From Calliopsis andreniformis (lineage: Eukaryota > Arthropoda > Insecta > Hymenoptera > Andrenidae), in NCBI RefSeq assembly GCF_051401765.1, contig NC_135073.1, positions 1,860,001 through 1,924,000 on the forward strand: DNA of 64,000 bases. The letters run 5' to 3'. The translations under genes were made by a program, and so were the position numbers. The notes beneath the pieces were generated by a model that was not told the origin of the DNA, searched no databases, and was given only the letters and a program-made list of their open reading frames with translations. Position 1 is the first letter of the stretch, and every line of letters starts with the position of its first letter. This document shows positions 38,861-50,270 of this stretch, in pieces.

Positions 38861-39586
38861 TCCTCGAAAGTTAATTAATGCCTGGAGGCGTAAATGGGTG
38901 TCTAAGGGTTTACCTGTTGACAGTAACGATGTTTAGCGAAGGGGGCCCGGAAAGAAAAACGCTGATAGGACGTACGTTTGCGCAAGCTAAAATTCCGGCG
39001 GCAGGAGTTTCTGGGTACACCCCCGTCGAGTGGCGGCAGCGAAAGCAACGTTGTCAAGCGCAATAAAGACACCCTCACCTGGGTAGCTGCAACGCGAAAG
39101 TCGGCCCTGGGAAGAAACTTTAAATTGGAAAAGTTTCGGCCAGACCGTCTCGAGTAAAGTTGCAGAATGCTAAAAAATAAGCACGCAACCCCTCGGCCAT
39201 TATGTCCAGCGCGACCAACCGATTCGTTTGAAATTTCCGTTGCATCCTATGCCGATACTGCTACATTACTCTCTACTCATTTCCTATTATTACTTCCTCT
39301 GAACAGAAGTTTTGCACATTTCTAAAAAAAGCTTCTGTTAGTACGTTGTAGTTTGAATTCGCTTAAAATTTCGAGCACACTATTTTAACCAAGTTTCGTA
39401 TGATGTTTTGAAATTACTGTCCCCTTCGAAATTAATTCTGTACATACCGCATATTTATTTTGAAATTCAAAAAGGTGTGTTTATCAAAATATAGTTTATA
39501 AATATTTAACCGCTTTATCATTGTAATTTGAAAACCGCGTTTCCCGAGTTGCGTCACTTTTGAAGCCAGCGAGCAATGTACGCTAC
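38861..39586. other. GC-rich patch then AT-rich flank
   Basis: 38861-39250 is GC-rich with a 62-codon frame (38878-39066) that shows nothing recognisable. 39251-39586 is AT-rich and leads to the MITE. Confidence 0.45.
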
Positions 39587-39809
39587 CATGCATAAGTATT
39601 TGGACACTTTCACATTATTGGAAACGCATGAAATACACTTTTCCATTTATACTAATTAATGTCAAACGTTATTCTCATCGATATTTGTAAACATGATACA
39701 AAATTGTCTGAAATAAGGTCTGTAGCCTAAATTATCATATTAGAAAATTCTACTTAAAGTGTATTTTGTACAATTCTAATAACGTAAGCATCTAAATACT
39801 TATGCATAA
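39587..39809. mobile_element. Tc1/mariner-type MITE, 223 bp
   Basis: The left end begins CCATGCATAAGTATTTGGAC. The right end, reverse-complemented, begins TTATGCATAAGTATTTAGAT. Both are flanked by TA (39585-39586 and 39810-39811), the target duplication of the Tc1/mariner superfamily. The motif ATAAGTATTTGGACA is characteristic of Tc1-like termini. An inner inverted block AAATACACTTT (about 39630, with its complement near 39758) extends the symmetry. There is no transposase frame, so it is a non-autonomous element needing a transposase from elsewhere. Confidence 0.88.
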
Positions 39810-42660
39810 TAGTGTAGGTAAGGAAGACCAGAGTCAAAAGTAACAATTTAACTTTGGACTACGATTATGCAAAAACTATTACATTTATAAAAATAGCTAT
39901 TTGACATTATTGAGTCAAAGGGATTTCGCTTTATAACAAGTAATATCAAAGTTGTCAATAAAAAATGGGGATTGGATAAAATGTTACAATTGATCCTTTA
40001 TCCTGGGGCGGTTGTGACACGTCCAGAGGTTGATAATAATACAAGTTTATTTTTAAAAATATCAGAATATTTATTAAACTAAATTGTAATAATGAATGAA
40101 GACAAGTAAAATAATCGTGTTCGTACATAAAAAGGCAAATATAAATCAAATTTTTGTAGAACTGCAAGATTCTTTCCTAATTAGGTAAATTATTCCATTT
40201 TACAATTATGATAAATGTACAGAACGTGGCGTTTTGTGCATTTCTCGTGTTCTCGATCCTTGCACTCTATGCACTGAGTCCATTTTTTATTTTGCCTGCT
40301 GAAAGTATACGTATCGAGCTATATGTTTACTTTTTAAAATTACTGAGTTTTTGCTTAAGGGGGTTCACATATTTTCTTGACGCATAACCAAGACTAGAGC
40401 AACAGTTTACGTAATTCCATTTACGTATTTCGCGAACTAATACTTGTCGTTTATCGATGTATTAGTCGAGTGAAAGTAATAAGGTAAGTCATGCCGGACG
40501 ATCATAAATAATTGATATTAACGACGATAAGTGGAAATTAGCATAACTATTCACCGTGAACCAACCAACATCCAAGCGGGAGCTAAACGATTGATCGTTT
40601 ATATCATTTTCTTGCATCGGCTCCATTGCTCATATGACTTCATGACTTTGTATGGGTTTGCAAATCAATCGCTTGCGTTTAAGATACCAGTAGCACGCTT
40701 TGAAGCCGGATTCACAACGAGCAGACCGTTGTTTCTCGGTTAAAGAAAAGTTAAAGTTTCCTTTCGAAGATTTTTTAATCGTTGTAGCGATAACTAAGCA
40801 TTTTCATATTTCAATTTTAAACCATTATTTTACTATAAGTAATTATTCAAAGAAGTTTTTTGTATAATGAATAGTTTTCAAAAAAAATTTTCTAAAATAC
40901 GGTTCTAGTTCGTAAAAATATTTATTTAAATTGACATCTGCAGATGATCAGAGCAATAAGAAATTTATTTACTCCAAAATGTACCCAGTAGAAAATGCAA
41001 AATAGTAAATCAATGTTTGGTGCAGTGTTTTTATGAACGAATAATATAAATGGACATATAAAAGCTTTCGAAAGTATCTCACAATCAGTACGAGACCACA
41101 AATGGTTAATGTCTGAAAACATTCGCGTCGCCGTCCCTCGGTCTCTGTTAGTCATTACGAAATCAACGATGCGATGATAAATGTGTTTTCCGTAATAGTT
41201 TATGAAGCCGATAAACACGTCCGATGCTGCATGAATTGCTAATGGAAAATGCTATTGACAAACGCGGCTGTGTAAATCACTAGGACAGTGGAATTCACGA
41301 TGTAGGCTGCAGCCACATTGAAACTTTCGTTCCTTGGAGGTTCGTCCACGCGGAGGTGACGATCCCAACAATAATTGTTGATATATAACTCTTGAATAAC
41401 GCGAAGCCTCATCACGCACGCGAATTGTCATGTATTTGAATTTAACTCGTACAGAACGACCATCGTTTCTCTTTGTTCGTGTGACACTCATTTAATTCCA
41501 TTGAATCATCCACAGAAATAATCCTCTAATTGTTTCGAACAACGCATTATTGTCACGAATGCAACTCGGATTGCATCGGGAGCAGCAGATCCCCGTCAAT
41601 TAACGCATTGATAAATAAACGGGTAATTCTTTGGTTCGAGTAGGTCCGCGACTAGCTGTCTCAAGAGGCCTCATTAACTGCAGTCCGCCAATTATATAAT
41701 AATAAGCTAATAATAATTGCATTGCCGTTGCATCAGCCCACCGGCCGACCAGGAGTGGACAAATAAATTAAGGACTAACTTCCCTCTTACGACGCCCTCG
41801 TCCAGACTGCACGTCAAGCTGTATCCCGACCCGGTCTTAAGTGCATTTTTAAGCACCTCGCTGTCCTCCTAACCGGATATGATAAAATGCACGAGAGTCT
41901 CTGCGGTGATTAAAAGCCATTGCGCAGCGATTATTACTTATTCTGCGAATATTCTGCTCTGAATTATTAACAGAGGGCTCGAAGCTATATTCAATAAGGT
42001 TGCATGCATTCAGAGACGTGCTGTAACGCAGTCATCAAGTCTATCATGTAAAGCAGTCACCAAGTCTATCATGTGGGCTCTAGAAAAGATACAACAAGAA
42101 GCTAATAGATTCTCGTTAAACTGGCAAGGTTAAAATATTTATACAATTAACGATCATTTTTTCAGCTCTACAGATTTGTAATCGGTACACTTCAATCCAT
42201 TTCCTCTGTAAGAGGATAACTGACGAGGACAAATTTTAATTTTTTTGTTAGTAGAACCAAGACCAATCTGCGTACTACCATCTCATCTCTTATGAAACTC
42301 ATATTGCCTCGGAGAGTGACCTTAAAGACCACGATCGATTCGATTGTGCCGCGAGATCGGTTGCATAAGTAGTCGCGGTTTGATTTACAGGTATAACACG
42401 CCACGTTCCCGCGCATTTCGATTTTTAATGCGGCCGACCTCGTAGATTTATCATCCAACTACTGGCATTTCCATAATTTATGGGAAAATACGACGGATTT
42501 ATAGATTTCGATGAGCGTGCGCGCGTCTTTGATAAATACGAACGTGTAACTGTTCCATTGGGAACGAGGATACGTACAATGAAACGGACCTTCAAGTTGC
42601 AAACTCGCTAACTTCATCTGACATTTCATCTCGTGCCCTCTATGGGACAATAAATTCTAT
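39810..42660. other. non-coding stretch
   Basis: 39812-41050 is AT-rich. 41051-42660 is mixed with GC-richer patches at about 41150-41480 and 41560-41900. Minus frames at 40922-41218 and 41252-41491 have no recognisable domain. The 25 bp duplication at 42028-42077 is listed separately. Confidence 0.4.
42028..42077. repeat. two-copy 25 bp tandem repeat
   Basis: GCAGTCATCAAGTCTATCAT (first copy from 42028) is followed directly by GCAGTCACCAAGTCTATCAT (from 42053). The 22-base core differs at one position, and the last three bases of the unit differ. A recent local duplication. Confidence 0.85.
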
Positions 42661-44000
42661 TCAAACAATGTATGTAGGTATTTGTTCTCACGCATTAAGA
42701 TTAACAGAGTTACCGAATACTTTTGATCGTTTCTAATCGTTGAAGGGGTCGCGCCTGGAAGTGACGAAACTACAAACTTCACAACTAATTCTTAGTAATC
42801 AAAGACAATTTTTCTCTGTGAACTGAAACGCACATACGGTAGCGAAAAGAGAAATATTATGGTGAATTTTTCCTGGATCCACAGGCGAGCCCGGTATGCG
42901 CGTTTATTGTTAGCAGAAGGGCCGCGGTGGCAACAAAAAACCATGGCCTGGGATTCCATTTCTAAGGCCCAATTACTTGTGTCATTACACTTCTGGATTC
43001 CTGGAGTGCAAGCGCGGCAACTGCAGCGAGTGCATGTCTTGTAAGAGTTGCCCGGCCGCGAGACTGAACCGAGTCCGAGTTCTTTTTCTTTTCAGAGCTC
43101 GGGAGTTCTCTGCTTATGTAGAAGCCGTTTTAAATCTGGTTAGGCTTGGCCTGCAATTTTGTAATCCATAAACGTTACTCATATGGCGCGTGCTCCAGTT
43201 CCATGTATGGTGAAAAACCGCGACTGCCCTTGCTGTTGATGCCTTCACGAGCAACGCGTTGCGACAGCTACGTTTCTCTGGGTTTCTATCATATTTGCGC
43301 GAGATTACCTTATACAATCACCACCCAGGTGACCGTTCGACGAGAAAACGGTTAACCGAGAATTATGGACAACGCCGACTGTTTTGTCGCAGAACATTAA
43401 TGTCTCGCACAGATGTCAGATGAAATTGAACATTTCCATCCTATGTTGCTGGTACTCGAACAGCGTGATTATTCGAACATTCGAGAAATTGAATAAGGCA
43501 TCCTTCAATCGTCATATTTGCCTTCAATTCCGACCTCGGGCTCCGTTTGACTGCACCTCCACCTCACCTTGGACTGAGCACCGCGCAAAATTCGGGCCAA
43601 CGACATTCCTGCGAAGTGGGGCCCCGCGGAATCCCTGCTCGAGTCCCTGCTATTATTTTTAATGCCTGGATGTATCCCGCGTCGCGCTGGGGAAGAAATA
43701 AAACGGAGGGAATGTCGGGTGTCGAAGCTGGCGCGGATTTACGGGGCGCTTTGTAACACCGCCTTCCTCAATTCAGCAATATAGCTGCCCCCCGCGCATC
43801 TTACCTTTCCGCTGCCCACTGAGGCCCACATGACTCTCCCACGGGGGAGACACAGGGATCTGCCATGAGGCCCGTTTGTTGCCTCGCTACCTTCCTCCTC
43901 ATTAACCCTCTGTACCCACGGATTAAATGCTTCCGAGGCCTCAAGTCCGTGCGTTTTGTGAGAAATTGCCCTGTGATGGTAGTGCATTTTTTTCAATTAA
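42661..44000. other. GC-rich block
   Basis: CpG-rich with many overlapping short frames on both strands. One plus frame near 43008-43055 reads cysteine-rich (C-x5-C-x2-C-x2-C-x2-C) but is short, lacks an ATG upstream and shows no family match. Probably regulatory or untranslated. Confidence 0.35.
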
Positions 44001-45042
44001 TGTTGACTAATAATCTCTAATTCCTATCTGGTACAGTTAATAACAAGTAAACTTTCTAACTTGTAACAATGGCAGATTATAAATATTATTGCCTATTAGC
44101 GATGTAAGTACCGTAATGTTTAAAATTTATCTGTGTCGTCTGAAGATTTGAATCGCTTGAATCTATGAATATTCTGGGACTTTCCTAACAATATAATTGT
44201 TTAGTTAACAATAACATGTTTCACTGATGCAACAGTCTATTTGAGTATCTTTCTGTGTAGTTCGCAATTTCCCCTCTACCAATGCTATTTGAAAATTTGC
44301 CGTTAATACTAGTAATAAAGTGCGGTGTGTTTGTTATTATTCGAAGAGTTTTTAATCACTTTTAATTGATGATAAGCTTCATAGGTACAAATTTTTTTAA
44401 AATTTACTCACGTGACATTACTTTGAATGTTTTACATGTTTTAGCTTTCTCAAAATTCTGGAGAACTCTTTCTTTGTTCTGGAGAACCCTTTATTCAGTC
44501 TAGACCACAACAGTTATCTACAGCAGCATTGATAGTAGAAAAACTTCCTTTGTAAATACATAGGTACGTAGAATTGAATCATATTGCCTACATAGATTCC
44601 GACTAGTTTTATTCTCAATTTTCGGGCTACTTCGGAACTTATTTTATCAGGCCATTCAGGTCCTCTTATAATAATCACTCTAAGTACTTTCTGGAATAGA
44701 ACTGCTTGAAACAAGATCGGGTACAATCCTATGGTACAATCTAGTACAGTACATTATGTATCTACTATTAAGCAATAATCTTTAATTCAATAGCTCTGGC
44801 ATTTCTCAGCGCGTAAAAACCTAGAAATCCGAAATCAAAAATATTAAATTTAAAATCAAAAATGCAGCTTAGAATCTTGTAACAAATCACAATGTCCTTA
44901 AAATAAGTCACAAATATAATTGCAATTTTCAATTTATAAAAAAATATTTTATACGAAATTCTTCTATCCCTAAGACTCCATGCTAAAATTTTAGTTTTTC
45001 AGTATGTATCAATTTTAAAAAATTATGAAACCCAACCAATCC
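44001..45042. other. AT-rich non-coding stretch
   Basis: No supported gene. A 21 bp direct repeat, TTCTGGAGAACYCTTT, lies at 44456 and 44477. Confidence 0.5.
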
Positions 45043-45196
45043 TAGTGGCTGCCCGTGTTAGCCAGACACAGGTGCGTCCACGTGTCTAGCCTCCTAGTGA
45101 CTCCCGGTGTTAGCCAGGCACAGGTGCGTCTACATTTCCAACTTACGGTGGTTCCCGGTGTTAACCAAGCATCGGCGCATCCGCCTACCAACAAAC
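45043..45196. repeat. three-copy 51-52 bp tandem repeat
   Basis: Units begin at about 45043, 45095 and 45146 and share TAGTGRCTCCCGGTGTTAGCC followed by AGRCACAGGTGCGTC or close variants. The third unit is the most diverged. On the minus strand the second and third units are in one frame and both encode AWLTPG; the 52-base step shifts the first. The GC-rich unit stands out against AT-rich flanks. This may be the remnant of a longer minisatellite. The peptide repeat is probably a by-product. Confidence 0.8.
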
Positions 45197-45878
45197 TCTT
45201 AAAAAACTTTACATCCTCGGTTTCGCAGCCGCTATGCATTCTGCTTGTAACAACATACATGTATGTACGTAGTAACAAGTACATTTTCTTTAACTAAATT
45301 CTAAGCTATTTCCTTTCTCTTCAGTTGTATTTTCTCCAGTTCAACCTTTGATCTAAATGTACATCAAGACATTTAACGTGGTTGGCACGTTAAGACATTA
45401 AATGGTTGTGTTGAAATTCTACTGTTTAGGATATCCTTTTTTGCAGAGTAGGCGTTATACAAGTTTATTTATTTGGTTTACTTTAATTCTTCATCAATTT
45501 AAGAATGTTTCGATAATATTATTAAAACTATTTTATAGGAGCTCAAATACAAATTATGATTTTATATGTGTGATCGAAATTACTGTATTTATCATATGTA
45601 AATGTGGTACTGAATTTATGAATGTACAATATTTCTTTTCTTTGAGGGTTATATTAATTTATCCTACAATACAATGCATCTACCTGCGGGATCATAACAT
45701 GTCTATTCTAAATACAAACTGACATTCTGATATTATTTAGTTGCTTGTCTACTATTATGACATTTAGCTTAAATATTTTAGATATTGCATGACGTGAGTT
45801 TATTTGTAGTAGACAATAATCAAGCGGCACGGTAGTATACAATGCAGGACGTAGCCAACACTAGCATATAAAATACTT
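45197..45878. other. AT-rich non-coding stretch
   Basis: The 106-codon plus frame at 45402-45722 is AT-rich and hydrophobic and fits chance. A perfect 8 bp palindrome TTAACGTG/CACGTTAA lies at 45373-45393 with a five-base loop. Confidence 0.45.
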
Positions 45879-46879
45879 TTAAGATTGTAATGCTTTTAAA
45901 ATTTCTAATAAAATACTCTTTTCTGGTAATGCTTTTACATTTTCAATAACTACAAAAATTTGGAATGACTTGCATTCGTTTAATTTATAAATTGTTTGTC
46001 AAATACTCCCGTGTTTTTCCCATTCATCTACTATTGGTGAGAAAATAGTTGGAATACCTTTACTAACAATTGCACAAGTTTCAGTTTGTTTTCTGTTATT
46101 TCACATCCAATTATTTTTTGCAGTTTTATCGGTGGTATGTGTATTTGTCTGTTTCTCTTCCTTGTTCTCTACCTCCGCGTTTTTAAATACCTTTTACGAC
46201 ATTTTTGTATGAATTCTTCTATTTCTTTCAAAGTGGTGCTTTTATTTTTACAATTGCTCTTCTTAGACTTTTTTGTTTGACGTATTTCTAAATAATTATT
46301 ATTACTTTCTAAGCGTTCCATTCTTCTGTAGTTTTTGTTTCATGTGCCACAACAGCCGGTCTTAAATTCAATGTGGAGCATTACTGATATCAATAGCTAT
46401 GCTACTTTTTGTATATAAACAATAAATTGTTCTATAGCGTTTAAAATTTTCTTGCTGTTTTTAGTAATACATTACTATTAATTTTAAGCTTAAATTCTAA
46501 TAAAAAGAAACAAACAAAATATAGTATGTAATAATTATAAAATGCTATGATCAATTATGGAGACGTAATTCAAGTGCCGGGAGGTGCATTTTTATGTTTT
46601 CCACTTATTGAGCATTTCACATCTTAAATGTCCAGGTATTAGAACATTTACCTTACTATATTTTATGTAGAAATATCTTTTAATAATTTCTTTACTTATA
46701 CGAACATTTCTTCCTTCATTCCTCTCATTTTCTATCTGTTGGAAGGTTTTCCATTCGATAATGGTATCATCATCTGCGATGAATCTACAATATTCAAATT
46801 GTGAACATATTATTTTTATTATACTATATTTTAGTGTATTGTAGAATTGTAGATTGCAGTTAGAGTGAGTGGTAGTTAT
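45879..46879 (-). pseudogene. decayed protein-coding gene of unknown family
   Basis: Reading the minus strand from 46879, a frame of about 95 codons runs to a stop at 46592-46594 without an early ATG. It includes CRFIADDDTIIEWKTFQQIE and ends CEMLNKWKT. After an AT-rich gap, a 20-codon frame near 46345 continues after a frame change into a frame with ATG at 46319-46321 (50 codons to 46169). That frame stays open past its stop (RNRQIHIPPIKLQKIIGCEI), changes frame near 46100 to reach VSKGIPTIFSPIVDEWEKHG, stops at 45999-46001, then stays open to 45879-45881. The charged, amphipathic content is unlike chance AT-rich frames. I do not recognise the family. A decayed mobile-element protein is likely, given the adjacent array. 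Confidence 0.5.
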
Positions 46880-47106
46880 TCAACTATTTCACTAGTTGAA
46901 TTTCGCTATTCTTTTGAACAAATTCTATATTTATAATTGTGTAATCGTGTACCTATTTATTTTTTTGCAACCTTCTTATTACTTAATCTCAGAATTGAAT
47001 AATCTTTGTGGCTTAATTTCCTTCTTAATTTGTTTCATATTTATAATTATATGTAGACACCTAATAATTGTTATCTTGGGAGCTTTTAATTCCTTAATCT
47101 ATCTAA

Positions 47107-47351
47107 AAGACGTGCTTGAGACGTTCAAAGTTAAAAGATATTCACAAGACGTCTTAAAGACGTCCAAATTACGTCTATAAGACGTTCAGACAAAAAATAA
47201 ACGTCCGTATAGTGTATCTTTAAGATGTCTTATGAACGTAAATTTCGGAAATCTTTAAGATGTACGCTGTTGGATATTTTTAAAAGATCCAAATTATGTC
47301 GTAAGACGTTCAGGCATAAAATGGACATAAAATAGACATCTTCAAGACGTC
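47107..47351. repeat. GACGTC-rich array with 125 bp higher-order period
   Basis: Variants of AAGACGTC and its complement recur roughly every 10-25 bases. A longer unit is repeated: CCAAATTACGTCTATAAGAC at 47164 and CCAAATTATGTCGTAAGACG at 47289, 125 bp apart, both continuing into GACGTTCAGRCA and AAAATGGACAT-like sequence. GACGTC is itself a palindrome. The array lies just upstream, in minus-strand sense, of the decayed gene at 45879-46879. Confidence 0.75.
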
Positions 47352-48880
47352 ACATGCTATGTGGAAGTAAGTCGGTACGTATACGTACTCGTTTTGTATT
47401 GGTATTTTATAAAGAATCATGTTTCTAGTAGGTACATAATTGTTGGTTTCTTTAATAAATATTCTGTAAAATTTGCTATCCTTTTTAAAATTGGTATATT
47501 ATCTGTATTTCGTTTCATAATTCATCTTTTTTATTTACAATTACGACTATATTACGATCCAAATTTTTCTGAATATGTATAGATTGTTATTTGACTGTGG
47601 TTTTCGATTTGCTATTTATAGAGGTGCAAAATAACATTTTTCTGTATCTTTTTCTGTGTATGTATATTTGCTCTATATATCTTTCAGTATTTAACTCAAT
47701 CAAGTACAGGCACTATTCTGTACGCTAAACGATCTTATTACCGTTTTTATTCAGTATTTCTTAATTTCTATTCGAATTTTTGGTATTACATTTTTGGACG
47801 CTATTTTAAACGATTACAGGAATTCGCAATGTTTATAAATTCACACATGTCACTTATGTGCATCTAACCGTTACAGCTATGTGTATCCGACTTGTGGGAG
47901 ATTTGACGAGATGTTTATGGGGTTACGAATGGAATTCGTAGGGGAACACACGTCGCTGGGAAACATCCTCCTTATGTGACCTTTGTTTAACCGATTTGGG
48001 TCAACTCTCCTAAAGTAAGGTCGCGTAAATTCTGCAAACGAGGAAGAGATGATACAATTACATAGTACCTTCCCTTAACATGTGTGAAATAAATTCCCGT
48101 ACACTTTCACAGAATCAGTCAACCTAAAATCAGAATCTGCCACCTTGAGAGTGGATTTGAAGTGAATCATGAAAGAACCACTGGCTTGCTAATCGGAAGA
48201 GGAAAGTTTACTAAAGTTTATTTAATTAGATGCAAATGTCCATGGGCAAATTGCGTTGTCCTGCAAAAAACTGGGACGGAATCCAATGGATGTGGCAGAC
48301 GCCGCGTTAGAATTTCACATTGTGTTCGGGACGTTATCACCCGCTATGGCTGTGTGCCAAGTGCACACAGTGATTGATCTACAAAGCACAAACCACGTTA
48401 TTTTAACCTTGAAATAATTGTCATGAGCTACCAATTCGTTACACATAAATTAATTATTGCTCTGACACGTTCCAAACAAAAAAAGATGCATCTTTTAACA
48501 CAAAATAACCTTGTAATGAAAGCTAGAGAAATTAAGCCTAAACATATCAATAGAATGAATTATCTTACGTTTTGTCCAAAGCATTCAAGTAGTCCACTGC
48601 CCACTCGCGATTTCCGCTTACGAAACAATGTCTCCCTTTGTCACCAATATGCCTCATAGCTACACATAGCCGTCGCTATTATAAACGTATACAAATTCGT
48701 CAATAGCCGTGGCAAACAATGGACCGTTTTACAGCACGGAGATATATCATCGTGCGGCAATTCCTCGGTGGACAGGAGCCAGAAGGGAAAGGAGACCATC
48801 CGCAGAAGGAGAGAAGAGAACACCAACCTTTTTCCTGAATTTACGGTGATCGTGCGCAATCGACTCTTTTTTGTTCACAT
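47352..48880. other. AT-rich non-coding stretch
   Basis: AT-rich to about 47860, then mixed. The plus frame 48162-48377 (71 codons, ATG) contains IGRGKFTKVYL, which resembles a kinase glycine loop, but nothing else of a kinase follows. No supported gene. Confidence 0.4.
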
Positions 48881-49790
48881 GTGACTATACCTCATCTTTA
48901 CCAAGTGAGAGGATTAACCTTCGACCAAGTAGACATTTAATAGGCGCTGTCCGCTTCTGTGCCGCTCGCTTGGCCGATATGCTATGTACACTCATCGTCA
49001 AATGAATTAACGCTGTGGAACCTCGTCCGTAGAAAATTATCTTCCTGGCGAGAGTTCTAAAAATGACTCGTAGACATTTAATGAGCTACCCCCTACTAAT
49101 TAAAATCACCCGGAAGTTTCATTCTTTTCGAAGCTTAGAATACCGAAAATTTTCAAATTTTCGTATCAAGTTCACAAGGAGCCTTCCAGAAGCCTTCCAC
49201 GATCATCCCTCAATTGGCTAACGTGGACACTCGCCAACACCTCGAAAGCAATACATCATCCGTTCATTGTATCGGCGCGGGCCGAAACCGAGCAGAAGAA
49301 GAAACGCTTTGGAAGGAGTCGGAGAACGGGAGGCAAACTGGGCTGTCGTCGGATCGGGGATACAAATGGGCAAAACAGCGCTCTGTGCGGATGCCGCGGG
49401 CCCGGTTGCAGGTGGCGTGGCCGCCGATAAATATGTCAGCGGGCAACACCATGCCGCGGCATACCACACCGTTCTCGCACCCTCGATCTCCATCCGGTTC
49501 CCCGGGCCCTCCCTTCCTCCCACCACCCCGCTGAATATCTCTGTTCCCCGGATCCCGGTTTCTCGCCTCTGTTTCACCCTCGCCGCGCCCATTTGAATAT
49601 TATGGAAATGTCGTCACGAGATTCCCGAGAGCCAAGACCTCGCTACTCTGCGTCTGTCATACACCCTAATGAGCATCCAGGGGTTGTTTCGTATCTCTCG
49701 GACTCCACGATCCTGCGAGGCGCGACAGGTAAGCCGGAGATTCTAGAAATTCCCTTCCCACGGTTATTATTAAATAGTTAACTTGATATT
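48881..49790. other. GC-rich, CpG-rich patch
   Basis: 49200-49600 is open in four or more frames at once on both strands, a hallmark of stop-poor GC-rich DNA. The longest, minus 49218-49592 (124 codons), has no domain. Possibly a regulatory island. Confidence 0.35.
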
Positions 49791-50270
49791 CGTTGTTCAT
49801 ATTAAAGAAAAACAAGATTACATTAAAATAATTTAAAATAACGCTTAACCATTAAGCAGAAACGATCAAGGACACAGAAATTTTAATTTTAACGGAGCGT
49901 TCCAATTGTTATGCGGCCAACGTATGTTTAGAGTAACGTTTGTCACCGCTTTGAAAATAAAACAGGACTTAAATGGAATATTGACGACCATCAGCCCACA
50001 TTATGGCCAGTACACTTCAATCTCGTTTAAACATTTCAACGCATTGATACACAGCTATTGAACACAGGTAGTTAATTTTTTAAGACAGAAAAACTATAAC
50101 AGCGGGTTCATTGAAACACTATAATACATGTATAAAATACTATACAAGAATAGCACACAATAGTATAACAATAATTAATAGAAATGAAATTAGAAAGATA
50201 GGTCTGTGTAAAGGAACTGATTCCAATAATGTATAACGATTTAATAAAACATATCAGTTTCCATCATAAA
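49791..50270. other. AT-rich non-coding stretch
   Basis: No open frames or repeats of note. Confidence 0.5.

Noticed and set aside
42977..43171. Cysteine-rich plus-strand peptide
   Set aside because: Starts only from a non-ATG codon, is short, and matches no cysteine-rich family I know.
46780..46800. Reverse-transcriptase-like FIADDD motif on the minus strand
   Set aside because: Surrounding residues do not fit the other conserved blocks of reverse transcriptases.
48162..48377. Kinase-like glycine loop (GRGKFTKVY)
   Set aside because: No downstream catalytic motifs such as HRD or DFG in any frame, and the frame ends after 71 codons. Chance resemblance.
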